A stretch of DNA of 64,000 nt from positions 1-64,000 of the forward strand of contig NZ_JAFCMB010000007.1 of NCBI RefSeq assembly GCF_018130145.1, given 5' to 3'. Shown piece after piece: positions 52,166-60,131 of the stretch (its first letter is position 1; every line of letters starts with the position of its first letter). The translations under genes and the position numbers were made by a program. Below the pieces are notes generated by a model that saw only the letters and a program-made list of their open reading frames with translations, did no database searches and had not been told where the DNA came from. Origin of the DNA: Bradyrhizobium sp. AUGA SZCCT0176. Its GTDB lineage: Bacteria; Pseudomonadota; Alphaproteobacteria; Rhizobiales; Xanthobacteraceae.

Positions 52166-53524
52166 ATGTCGAGCAATACTGATGATGTAAATGCTCCGAT
52201 TAGCGCAGAACCGACAAAGACATTTTTCGTTGAGATGCTCGTACGGGACATCCCTCTTGAAACTGCCATCCTTGATTTGGTCGATAACAGCGTTGATGGC
52301 GCAAAGCAGACTTTTGGAAACAAGCGATTCGAGGGCTGCTCCGTAGCAATTGAATTTTCGAAGCAGCGATTTCGTATGATCGATACTTGCGGTGGTTTCA
52401 ATCGCCAAGTCGCGCGATTGTATGCTTTTCGGTTTGGTCGCCCAAAGGAGGCGCCCAAAACCGCTCATTCCATCGGTCAGTTCGGAGTCGGGATGAAGCG
52501 GGCGCTTTTCAAAATGGGGCACCACTTTTTGGTCCGCTCCGCAACAAAGGAAGAGGCCTGGGCCGTCGACGTTGACGTGGAGAAATGGGAAGGCCAGCCC
52601 GGCTGGCAATTCCCCTGGGCCAAGTTCGAGAACACTCAGCTATCGCAGAAAAAACCCGGTACAGAAATCATCGTCGAAAAACTTCGATCAGAAGTGGCTG
52701 CAAAATTTGGAACAGAAAAGTTCGTCAATGACATTATCGGCTTGATAAAGTCGAAGCACCGACAATTTATAGTCAACGGCCTTTCGATCTCAGTAAATGG
52801 GAGACATGTCGACGCCAGCGATCTCTTCTTGTTAGTCTCCCAGGATGGTTCTCTACAACCCGGTGTCGACGATCTGAAGTTTGATCGAGGTGGCCGTGCT
52901 GCGGTACTCGTACGAATTATAGTAGGAATTGGCACCTCGCTCCCACGGCAGGCGGGGTGGTACGTGATCTGCAATGGGCGCGTCATATTGGAAGCTGATC
53001 GGTCAGAGATAACAGGGTGGGGTTTGTTGGAGGAAAGTGCTGGACGAGTTTATGTGCCGTCCTTTCACAACCAGTTTGCGAGATTTCGCGGAATTGTCTC
53101 TTTTGATTCAGATGATTCTTCGCGCGTTCCTTGGAACACCACTAAGAATGGCGTTGATCAAGATAGTGCAATTTGGCAATCGACGTTCGTTCGCATGATG
53201 GAAATGATGCGGCCGGTTATCGATTTTCTCAATGAGCTCGATGCAGACATTGACGAACACACGCGCGACGAGAGCCCAATGCTAGATTACTTGAAGAAAG
53301 GAGACGCTGTGAGAGCCGATACTTTTGTCGAGAAGAAAGCATTTAAGGCACCCACGCGCGCGACCGCGGCAAAGCGCGGGCCTCGGACAGTCAAAGTCCA
53401 GTACGCCAAGCCCGTGCGCGAAGTTGAATTTTTAAAGGAAGCGCTCGAAGTTAATTCAGCTCGGGCTGTCGGCGAACGCACGTTCGAGTTAGTTCTCAAG
53501 AGACAGCAGCAGAGGAGTAAATGA
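52166..53524 (+). CDS. GHKL/Hsp90-like ATPase, first gene of a two-gene cassette
   Basis: The 452-residue protein has an N-terminal Bergerat-fold ATPase. The N box is AILDLVDNSVDGAK (Asn41), then FRMIDTCGGFNR as a G1-like motif and HSIGQFGVGMKRALFKMGHH as the G2/lid motif. The C-terminal half (about 190-452) is not recognised; it contains helical and basic parts (PTRATAAKRGPRTVKVQYAK). The order resembles MORC/MutL-type ATPases that couple nucleotide binding to clamp closure. The start is the ATG behind GGAG; a GTG two codons upstream is possible. The stop overlaps the next ATG (ATGA), so the two products are probably made in equal amounts and work together. Confidence 0.82.
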   Translation: MSSNTDDVNAPISAEPTKTFFVEMLVRDIPLETAILDLVDNSVDGAKQTFGNKRFEGCSVAIEFSKQRFRMIDTCGGFNRQVARLYAFRFGRPKEAPKTAHSIGQFGVGMKRALFKMGHHFLVRSATKEEAWAVDVDVEKWEGQPGWQFPWAKFENTQLSQKKPGTEIIVEKLRSEVAAKFGTEKFVNDIIGLIKSKHRQFIVNGLSISVNGRHVDASDLFLLVSQDGSLQPGVDDLKFDRGGRAAVLVRIIVGIGTSLPRQAGWYVICNGRVILEADRSEITGWGLLEESAGRVYVPSFHNQFARFRGIVSFDSDDSSRVPWNTTKNGVDQDSAIWQSTFVRMMEMMRPVIDFLNELDADIDEHTRDESPMLDYLKKGDAVRADTFVEKKAFKAPTRATAAKRGPRTVKVQYAKPVREVEFLKEALEVNSARAVGERTFELVLKRQQQRSK

Positions 53525-54483
53525 GCTCAAGTTTCGATAAGATCAATTACTCGCTTCGACCGGCGAAGCACACCGAACGTCGAATGTTGTCTGAGGTGTT
53601 TCGTCGCTTATGGCCGTTTCAAATGGTGTCCGACTATGTTTATGTCGGCTTCGGTGCCGTGGCATTCAGTGATTTTGTTTTGTTCCATCGAACTCTTGGT
53701 ATGCGCGAAATGATCTCGATCGAGCGCGAGACGGATGGGATTGCTCGCGTAAGAGAGAACGCACCTTTCAATATCAAGATTGACAATCGCAGTTCTGCAG
53801 AGGCGCTCCCTGATTTGCCGTGGGATAAGCACCACATACTCTGGCTTGACTACGATGATGCGCTCAGCCCCGATATGTTGGCCGATGCCAAGATCGTCGC
53901 ATCCAGGGCGGTTTCGGGGTCCGTAGTCGCCGTATCGTTCAACTGCCATCGCGCCAGCGAGATTGCTGAGGCAAACGGCACGGACGAGCTAGACGCTGTT
54001 GATCTATTCAGAGATCGCTTCGGCCGGGAGCGGGTGCCAGAAGACGTTGGAGAGGACGATCTTTACGGTTGGCCGTTCGCATCCCTAGGAAGAAGACTGA
54101 TCCTGACCGAAATCGAAGCTGCCCTTGCTCTACGAAACATCGAAGCAGAACCGGCGGATGTGGTTAGCTTTCATCGCATTTGCGAAATTGAGTATAAGGA
54201 CGGCGCACGAATGACAACCTTGGTTGGTATTTTTGTTGCAGAGCGTGACGCTGACAAACTTTTCTCCTGCAAATTCGACTCCCTTGATTTTCTCGAAAAG
54301 GAGCAGAAGCCTATACGCATTTCCGTTCCTCTCTTGACGGTAAAGGAAATTCGATCTCTTGAAAGTCAGCTCCCGCTGAATGCCGGTATTCCATTAGAAT
54401 GCGGCCAGGTGCCGCCGGGGGATGCGAAGCACTTCGTTGACCTCTATCGCTATCTTCCGAACTTTGCAGTCCTTGAGGCATGA
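53521..54483 (+). CDS. Rossmann/methyltransferase-like protein, second gene of the cassette
   Basis: The 320-residue protein has a class I SAM-methyltransferase-like pattern. It opens INYSLRPAKHTERRMLSEVF, followed by a glycine-rich strand-loop (YVYVGFGAVAFSDFVLFHRT), an acidic strand end (EMISIERE) and HHILWLDYDD. A degenerate or atypical motif I means that SAM binding is not assured. The C-terminal region is unknown. It has a strong ribosome site GAGGAG inside the upstream gene's end. Together with the GHKL ATPase it forms a compact cassette in a defence-type island, next to R-M genes. I cannot place it in a named system. Confidence 0.7.
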   Translation: MSSSFDKINYSLRPAKHTERRMLSEVFRRLWPFQMVSDYVYVGFGAVAFSDFVLFHRTLGMREMISIERETDGIARVRENAPFNIKIDNRSSAEALPDLPWDKHHILWLDYDDALSPDMLADAKIVASRAVSGSVVAVSFNCHRASEIAEANGTDELDAVDLFRDRFGRERVPEDVGEDDLYGWPFASLGRRLILTEIEAALALRNIEAEPADVVSFHRICEIEYKDGARMTTLVGIFVAERDADKLFSCKFDSLDFLEKEQKPIRISVPLLTVKEIRSLESQLPLNAGIPLECGQVPPGDAKHFVDLYRYLPNFAVLEA

Positions 54484-54520
54484 CCGCGATGACCGCGTAG
54501 CAAATGCGCCCGCGCTAGTC

Positions 54521-55480
54521 TTAATCAACCAAGCGAACATGATTGCGTTTTCCGCTGACCCACCGAGCGTTCAGCGGGTCGGATCCAGCGAGTGTCGCTT
54601 CGTCGATGAACAGGAAGAGGTTTGAACCACGGCCACTGGTTAATTCTTCTAGCGCCTCGATCATCTGAACGACGCGTTCACGCGTCGTCGTTTCGATGAG
54701 CACCCGAAAGTTCGGAATGCCCAGCTCATTGACGTGCTTTCGCTGCCGACTAGCTTCTAGGTAAATGTGCAGTTTCTTCGCAACGTATGTGCCGTACTGA
54801 GTTCGGAACCGCGTCACCGGCATTTCGCCGCGATCCTTTTCATACATGAAGTATGATTCCTCACCTGCTGCTGCGAATCGCAGGCCGAAAAACCCGTCCG
54901 GAATGACCGTGCATCTTCGCGACGATCCGTTGATCGGAATTCGCGCTTCCAGTCGGACACGCCGCACCGGCGTCGGTGCATCGGTGAATATCTCAGCTCG
55001 TTCCAGAATTCGTAGACCCTGTTGGCTACGGGTCGCGAGTTCGAGCTGGACGAAAAATCCGGAAATCCCTACCGAATGCTCGATGAAGCGCCACCCGGCG
55101 GCCTTGTGCTTGTCGATGCCGTCTAGCAACGGCCGCGTTACCTCGAAGCCGTGGCTCCGAAGGTACGACGCACCCTTTCGGGATAATCCGTAGATCAGGG
55201 GCCGCGAGCCTTTTTCTTTTCGCCTGCTCGTGACCTGCGACTCGGGTCGTTCGATGTAACCGTTCTCCCACAATCCGAGCAGTGCCCGTTCGACCTTCTG
55301 GCTGCTACCACCGTCGAGCGCTGCGAGCTGCGCAGTTGAACAGAGACGTAACCGCGAAAGGTGTTTGAGGTGTGCCACATTGCGATCAGTGATGCTGATT
55401 TCGCGCGGCTTCTCCGGACGCGTGAACAATTTGCCCCGCGATCGTTTCGCTTCCATGTCATTGATTGTACCGTTCGTCAT
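54521..55480 (-). CDS. Replication-relaxation family HTH protein
   Basis: The 319-residue protein has an N-terminal winged-helix segment (NVAHLKHLSRLRLCSTAQLAA, SSQKVERALLGLWENGYIER) typical of the Replic_Relax family (PF13814). A larger alpha/beta domain follows (residues about 100-310, VIPDGFFGLRFAAAGEESYF and RVLIETTTRERVVQMIEAL). Such proteins are found on plasmids and integrative elements near transfer ATPases and are thought to bind the origin. It lies 61 bp downstream of the VirD4-like gene in the same transcription direction. The alternative ATG at codon 9 is possible. Confidence 0.75.
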   Translation of the reverse strand: MTNGTINDMEAKRSRGKLFTRPEKPREISITDRNVAHLKHLSRLRLCSTAQLAALDGGSSQKVERALLGLWENGYIERPESQVTSRRKEKGSRPLIYGLSRKGASYLRSHGFEVTRPLLDGIDKHKAAGWRFIEHSVGISGFFVQLELATRSQQGLRILERAEIFTDAPTPVRRVRLEARIPINGSSRRCTVIPDGFFGLRFAAAGEESYFMYEKDRGEMPVTRFRTQYGTYVAKKLHIYLEASRQRKHVNELGIPNFRVLIETTTRERVVQMIEALEELTSGRGSNLFLFIDEATLAGSDPLNARWVSGKRNHVRLVD

Positions 55481-55541
55481 ACGATTCCGTTGTGCGCATG
55501 GTTAGCCCCGTACCGCCGGGCCGTTGCCAGTCAAGGGCGGC

Positions 55542-57848
55542 CTACGGCCGTCGCCTCCGGCGATCGGGACCCTTGACAGGCGACGGCTCCGGTGGAGACT
55601 TCTCACCATGCGCATCGACGGCCTTTTCTGCTTCTTTGCGCTTCCGTTTCGTCCGGAATTGCTGGGGCGCTTCTGGTTCGGCATCACGGAGCTGACCGGC
55701 GCGCTGCAGCAAGTTTGATTGCCGCGCAGCGAGCGTGGCGAGAGCTGTTTCGATCGGAACCGCAGAGGGACTGCGCTGCAGGAATGCGAGGCGAAGTGTG
55801 TCGAATTGCTCAGACGTCAGTTTGCAGTCAGGAACGTGTGCCACCTTGAGAACGGCCGTCTTGAGGCCGTCGCCATCGACAAGACTGATCGCCGCGTAGC
55901 CGGCGGCGAAGTCGCGCAACACTTCGCCCGCCATGTACCGCACATTGTCGAGACTGTGCACGGCCGTCGGCCGATCAGCGAGGATCGGCTCGAGCGCTTC
56001 GCTCCAACCTTTGGAGCCGCCGCGGCCGTGAGTGTGTGCGAGGCCCTCGGTAAGGGCTTTGGAAGTTGAGTGCGCGATACCGTGCGTTCGGGCGCCGGCG
56101 ATTGTTCTTGCTGTTCCCCGTTGCACATTCCTGGTCCGGCTTTTCGATCGGTTGCTTCCCGATTGCCACCCGTCCGAGGTGGAAGACGTGTGTTGCCGAT
56201 TCTCGCCGATACTCACCGATGCCACTACCGCCGGCTCAAGGTGAGCGCCGCCTACCAGAAATTGATTAGGCGATCCCCAGCTCATGCTAGAACGTGCAGC
56301 GGCGCTTTCGCCGATCGTGTTGCCGGACGCGGCGGCCGGTAACGACATGATGTCACCCGGCACTAGATTGATTGCAGTCGACGTGCCGTGCCCGTCGGCG
56401 GCCGCGCTTCCACCTGATCTGGATTCGGACGTGCCCCAATTGTCACCGTCAGCGGTGCCGGAGCTCTCGTTTATTGTGTCGCTAATAGAATCCGTTACAG
56501 ACGCGGTTTCCGTCACACCTTCGGCGACCGTGCGTGCAGCCGACTTGGTTGTGGCGTTTTGCCACGAGTCGCTTTCTGACTTACGACGCACGAGTTGATG
56601 CCCCACCAGTGTCGGCTTGATGAGCACGCTCACCGGCATTTCGAGATTGTGGCGCACCACCATGTCGGCGAGCTCAGCCGCTTCCGCTGGATCTTTGATC
56701 CGTGCGACGACCTTGATGTTGGTGATGCTTTTTACGGCATTGAGCACGTCTTCGCCGGCAGCACGCAGCTGCGAAAGCGTTTGATGCGCAAGCACAACGC
56801 CCGTTCCGTACTTTCTCGCCTCGGCGAGCATTCGAGAGACGTCGCCGGAAAGGTAGAGCTGACATTCATCGAGGTACAGGAAGAATGGGCGATCCGGCCG
56901 GCGCCGCCGGACGGTGTGAAAAAAAATTGACCGCGTGAGGAGCCGGCCGAGCATTTCCACGGCCTTGTCCCCGGCGAGTGGGCCAGGCGAAAGATTCGCA
57001 AGTATAATATGTCCCTCATCCAAAGCAGCCCGAAAATCGATACCGTTCACATTCTGGCTGACGATCAGTTTTGCCGCTTGGCTTCGCGTAAGCTTGGAAA
57101 GTCGATTTCGCGGCCCCGTCACTTCCTGCCGGAAGTCTTGATGCCCGCGAGTTTCCGAGCCGATCGCGTGGAGCCATTCGAGCTCATCGCGTGCTTCCTC
57201 GTTCGCGAGGTTCCGGATCGCCCAGGCGCGTACGCCGCTTTGGTCGCTCGGATCGAACAACAGACTTGCTTCGGCAATGGTTAAATTCAATTCTATTAAC
57301 GTCGTGAGGATCGTCGAGAGCACACGCTGCATCGTTGGCTTGGTGTTCATATCTTCTTCGCCCCACACCCGCTCCAGCGCCTGTTGCATCGCTTCGGCGA
57401 TCACGGTCGGGTCGTATTCCGCCGAGGGCAGGGATAAGGGATTGAACCCGGTGACATGTGTTCCGACGTTGGGATCGATCAGGTGGATCGTGCGGCCATT
57501 TAGATAAGGACGCTGGGCGAGCCACGCGAGCATCGAGCGGTACAGGCTGTCTGGATGGTTTCCGTGCGGATCGATGATGCAGACACCGCGACCTTGTGCG
57601 ATATCTTGGCAGGCGCAGTGTTGAATGAGCCGCGTCTTACCGCCCCCAGTGGTACCCACCACGTGCATATGCTCCAGTCTCGCTCTAACCGAGAGGCACA
57701 CAGGACATCCGGCAGTATCCCGGCCAAGCACGATGGCGCCATGATCATTCGGTACAATTGCTCTCGGCCGCAGTGCGGGATGCGCCAGAAGAAGGCGCTC
57801 CCGCAATTCAGTGCGAAGGGCCAAGGCTCTCGCGCTGATCGTTTTCAT
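55542..57848 (-). CDS. VirD4/HerA-like transfer ATPase with Ser/Thr-rich insertion
   Basis: The 768-residue DUF87/type IV coupling-like ATPase has Walker A GTTGGGKT at 65-72 (VVGTTGGGKTRLIQHC) and ICIIDPHGNHPDSLYR-like follow-on sequence. Walker B is FFLYLDECQ at about 322-330. A Gln-containing sensor (VVLAHQTLSQLRAA) follows. Residues 424-610 form a low-complexity segment rich in Ser, Thr, Gly and Ala. A conserved C-terminal part (residues about 625-690) is followed by a basic tail with PDRRRRRP. No N-terminal membrane helices are seen. It overlaps the upstream gene by 4 bp. Likely to pump DNA during element transfer. Confidence 0.85.
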   Translation of the reverse strand: MKTISARALALRTELRERLLLAHPALRPRAIVPNDHGAIVLGRDTAGCPVCLSVRARLEHMHVVGTTGGGKTRLIQHCACQDIAQGRGVCIIDPHGNHPDSLYRSMLAWLAQRPYLNGRTIHLIDPNVGTHVTGFNPLSLPSAEYDPTVIAEAMQQALERVWGEEDMNTKPTMQRVLSTILTTLIELNLTIAEASLLFDPSDQSGVRAWAIRNLANEEARDELEWLHAIGSETRGHQDFRQEVTGPRNRLSKLTRSQAAKLIVSQNVNGIDFRAALDEGHIILANLSPGPLAGDKAVEMLGRLLTRSIFFHTVRRRRPDRPFFLYLDECQLYLSGDVSRMLAEARKYGTGVVLAHQTLSQLRAAGEDVLNAVKSITNIKVVARIKDPAEAAELADMVVRHNLEMPVSVLIKPTLVGHQLVRRKSESDSWQNATTKSAARTVAEGVTETASVTDSISDTINESSGTADGDNWGTSESRSGGSAAADGHGTSTAINLVPGDIMSLPAAASGNTIGESAAARSSMSWGSPNQFLVGGAHLEPAVVASVSIGENRQHTSSTSDGWQSGSNRSKSRTRNVQRGTARTIAGARTHGIAHSTSKALTEGLAHTHGRGGSKGWSEALEPILADRPTAVHSLDNVRYMAGEVLRDFAAGYAAISLVDGDGLKTAVLKVAHVPDCKLTSEQFDTLRLAFLQRSPSAVPIETALATLAARQSNLLQRAGQLRDAEPEAPQQFRTKRKRKEAEKAVDAHGEKSPPEPSPVKGPDRRRRRP

Positions 57849-58561
57849 TTGCGCACCTTTTGCTGACGGACCACCGCGCGCGCGATGGCAAGATCGATTG
57901 GAGTCGTGTCGACGCCATCAGCATTCATTTGTTCGCGAGCGGCGTGTAGATCGTCGAGGCTGGGTTCACCCCGTCCACTTTGACGACGGTGTTCGCCGAG
58001 CACGACGCGCTGCTCCTCCACCTGCATCTCCCATTCGTTGAGCTTATGCTCCCATTGGAGGACGTAAAGGCGAGGCCCGTACTCTCGCTGTGCATCAAGC
58101 TGCTGCTCGGCATCTAGCGCTGTTCGCCGCGCGTCGCTCCGCCGGGCCTGCTCATAAACCCGCTCGCGCTCGCGCTGAGATTCGGCGATCTCAATCTGAT
58201 GCATAAGCGTACTTATTTCTTCACCGCGCTTTAGCTGCCGCATTTGTCGGTCTGCAGCCAAGACTATTGGCAATTCCGAGAACTGCTGCCGCATGCGCTG
58301 ATTGTCGATCAGCGCAAGGCCGAGCGCTGTGTCGGCTTCGACGAAACCACGTTGAGCGACCGAACGGCTCTTGTATGAGTCGTACGTTCTGGCTTGGCTG
58401 TTGGCCACCCAGCGATTGACTACGCCACCAACAATGCCGTCAGGCACCTGTCGATGCTGGAGCGGCACCGGCGTCGAACTCGACGGCGAAGCAGTCACAT
58501 TCGGCACCGGCCGTGACGGTGGAATAATCTGGATCTCGTTTCGGAGGTAATGCTTCGTCAT
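57845..58561 (-). CDS. Coiled-coil protein in the transfer-ATPase operon
   Basis: The 238-residue protein starts at the ATG with GGGAGG upstream. After a proline/serine-rich N-terminus it is strongly helical, with a charged heptad-rich stretch (MHQIEIAESQRERERVYEQA to ALDAEQQLDAQREYG) and a second helix (LQWEHKLNEWEMQVEEQRVV). No family is recognised. The stop overlaps the ATPase start (ATGA), so it is probably a dedicated partner of that ATPase. Small coiled-coil partners are known for coupling proteins, but none I can match. Confidence 0.7.
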   Translation of the reverse strand: MTKHYLRNEIQIIPPSRPVPNVTASPSSSTPVPLQHRQVPDGIVGGVVNRWVANSQARTYDSYKSRSVAQRGFVEADTALGLALIDNQRMRQQFSELPIVLAADRQMRQLKRGEEISTLMHQIEIAESQRERERVYEQARRSDARRTALDAEQQLDAQREYGPRLYVLQWEHKLNEWEMQVEEQRVVLGEHRRQSGRGEPSLDDLHAAREQMNADGVDTTPIDLAIARAVVRQQKVRK

Positions 58562-58571
58562 GATTTCCTCC

Positions 58572-58952
58572 CTACCGCAGGCGGCTGCGCAGCTCGCGCA
58601 GCCGTTGTTCGTGCTCCGCGATGTCCGGGCGTTCGCGATACTCGCCATATGTGCGCGCGTGATCAATCTCACCGCGCATCATTGCTGTGTGCGCGTCCTG
58701 GTGTTGGGTGATCCCCCGCATGAGCTGCGCCTCTTGCTCATATCGGGCAGCAATGCACTCAGCGCAGTTGCATGGTCCTGTTGGACCGCGGCTATCGAAG
58801 AAGCCTGCAATCCAACAAAGTGTTGCGAAGGCGCCGACCACGAGGAATAACGGAGTGAGACACTGCAGGATCGAACCCGGAGGGTGCGGGAAGAAGGAAA
58901 GCAAAAATGACGCAATCGCCTCAAGGCCGAATATCGTTTGATACTTCGCCAT
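58572..58952 (-). CDS. Small membrane protein with a Cys cluster, first gene of the operon
   Basis: The 126-residue protein starts at the ATG behind GGAGGGAG. Two hydrophobic segments (LEAIASFLLSFF and LTPLFLVVGAFATLCWIAGFF) are followed by a CNCAEC cluster and a charged helical C-terminus (EHEQRLRELRSRLR). It opens the four-gene run 58952-54521. As the ATPase lacks visible membrane helices, this protein may provide the membrane anchor. That is inference. Confidence 0.65.
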   Translation of the reverse strand: MAKYQTIFGLEAIASFLLSFFPHPPGSILQCLTPLFLVVGAFATLCWIAGFFDSRGPTGPCNCAECIAARYEQEAQLMRGITQHQDAHTAMMRGEIDHARTYGEYRERPDIAEHEQRLRELRSRLR

Positions 58953-59159
58953 GTCTCCCTCCTTTTGTTTGGCTTTCGCCATTCAGAGGTGCTGGTGAGT
59001 GGTCCGGCAAGCAAGGTTGCGGTCATTGCGATGCATTAGTGAATGATCACCAGCACATCCTTGCTCGCCTGCGGCTGAGCGGTATGATTCAAGCAGGCTC
59101 CGTCGTGTCGCCTAGCATCTCAATTCCGGGCTGCTAGGCACGCGTGACGGAGTTTCAGC

Positions 59160-59393
59160 ATGCCGGATTTTGAGGCGGCCACACAGGCAGCGGTGCCCAG
59201 CACCGCCGCTGTTGCAATAGAGTTCTTTTCCATACAACTCGGGGCCGCCGCTGGCGGTGGCCTTTTTCTTGGTATCGGTGGCACCATCTGCGAGGACGAA
59301 GGCCTTTCGCAGATTGACCTCGGTAACCATCACGTCACTTCACTTGATGATGCATTCGCGGTGATCCGCGACACCATCAAATTTCCCCAGTGA
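59160..59393 (+). CDS. Small hypothetical protein
   Basis: The 77-residue frame has GGAG nine bases before the ATG and ends 11 bp before the next start. It has a Gly/Ala-rich hydrophobic centre (IQLGAAAGGGLFLGIGG) and a C-terminal helix (LDDAFAVIRDTIKF). No family is recognised. Coding is plausible from ribosome site, spacing and divergence from the ATPase operon, but not certain. Confidence 0.45.
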   Translation: MPDFEAATQAAVPSTAAVAIEFFSIQLGAAAGGGLFLGIGGTICEDEGLSQIDLGNHHVTSLDDAFAVIRDTIKFPQ

Positions 59394-59404
59394 AAGGAGT
59401 ACAC

Positions 59405-59665
59405 ATGTCCAGACAGGGCCACGATCCGGCGTATCGAGCATACAGCGTCATCGAACGAGAAGGTCGAGATCCATTTTGGCAGCCGCTTGGTGCAGCCTTT
59501 GAAAACTCGGATGGTAGTTACAACGTCATACTGCAGGCGTTGCCTTTGCCTGGCCCCGACGGAGTTTGCAAAATCGTGCTGCGTCCTCCGAAGGAAGAGC
59601 AGTCGGACGATCGATCGCCGGATCGGGATCGATCGGCCAGTGGTTCGAGCCAGCGGCGCCGCTGA
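59405..59665 (+). CDS. Small element-borne protein with an AFxxxDGSYNVxLxALP pattern
   Basis: The 86-residue protein starts at an ATG preceded by AAAGGAGT. The core (WQPLGAAFENSDGSYNVILQ, then ALPLPGPDGVCKIVLRPP) resembles small proteins common on alphaproteobacterial plasmids and conjugative elements. The tail is highly charged (DDRSPDRDRSASGSSQRRR). A terminator follows at 59682-59708. The function is unknown; family similarity suggests an accessory transfer or regulatory role. Confidence 0.65.
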   Translation: MSRQGHDPAYRAYSVIEREGRDPFWQPLGAAFENSDGSYNVILQALPLPGPDGVCKIVLRPPKEEQSDDRSPDRDRSASGSSQRRR

Positions 59666-59681
59666 TAGGGCTTATGCAACT

Positions 59682-59708
59682 GGCCGCCGACCAAACGGCG
59701 GCCTTTTT
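59682..59708 (+). terminator. Rho-independent terminator after the small element protein
   Basis: Stem GGCCGCC / GGCGGCC with loop GACCAAAC, followed directly by TTTTTC. It lies 16 bp after the stop of the gene ending at 59665. Confidence 0.85.
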
Positions 59709-59746
59709 CTAGAGAAGAACATCCTAGACGGTAAGGATTTGCACGC

Positions 59747-59911
59747 ATGAGATTTCTTGCTAAGTTGGGAATGAAGGTCCGGGGACGAGACCATCAACCT
59801 ACTGACAGCGAGCAGACGGCGGCGGGGTCTGCAGCTATCGGAGCCCTGAACGACCGACTTCGATTGTTGGGACCATCCAATCGAAGGTCGGATCGGGCGA
59901 TACCTCTCTAG
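59747..59911 (+). CDS. Possible 54-residue small protein
   Basis: The frame begins MRFLAKLGMKVRGRDHQ and ends SDRAIPL. AAGGA lies ten bases upstream of the ATG. The second half is overlapped by a strong hairpin (59853-59891), which argues that the stretch may rather function as RNA. No homology is recognised. Confidence 0.3.
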   Translation: MRFLAKLGMKVRGRDHQPTDSEQTAAGSAAIGALNDRLRLLGPSNRRSDRAIPL

Positions 59912-60062
59912 GAGGATCGCATGACGTTACTAGAATAGTCGCTCCTAAAGCGGGAGCGAACCGCTGCGTGCGCAGCTCTCAGCTCCTTTCACCCCTTCAT
60001 TTTTGAAGACCTCACGCGTCTAAGCGGCGCGGGGTCAGTGGAGCGTCCTCCAATGAAATCGA

Positions 60063-60088
60063 TAAAAAAGAGCCACGGAAGGTGGCTC
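60063..60088 (-). terminator. Orphan minus-strand terminator
   Basis: On the minus strand, GAGCCAC / GTGGCTC with a five-base loop is followed by TTTTTT. No minus-strand gene lies upstream of it (60089 to about 61800), so it would end a non-coding or antisense transcript running against the recombinase-like gene. Confidence 0.6.
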
Positions 60089-60131
60089 AGTTGGCGTCAC
60101 GACGCTTCACGGCAGACTCTGGAAAGATGCC

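Larger units (their letters stand above)
59666..60131. other. Hairpin-rich non-coding patch, possible small RNA locus
   Basis: Within 470 bp there are four clear stems. A terminator is at 59682-59708. A long stem is at 59853-59891 (CCGACTTCGATTG / CAATCGAAGGTCGG). A stem is at 59939-59959 (TCGCTCC / GGAGCGA). A terminator-like stem on the opposite strand is at 60063-60088. Only a 54-codon frame fits in the middle. The density of structure suggests a regulatory RNA, an origin or an ancient att/ori site. Confidence 0.4.
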
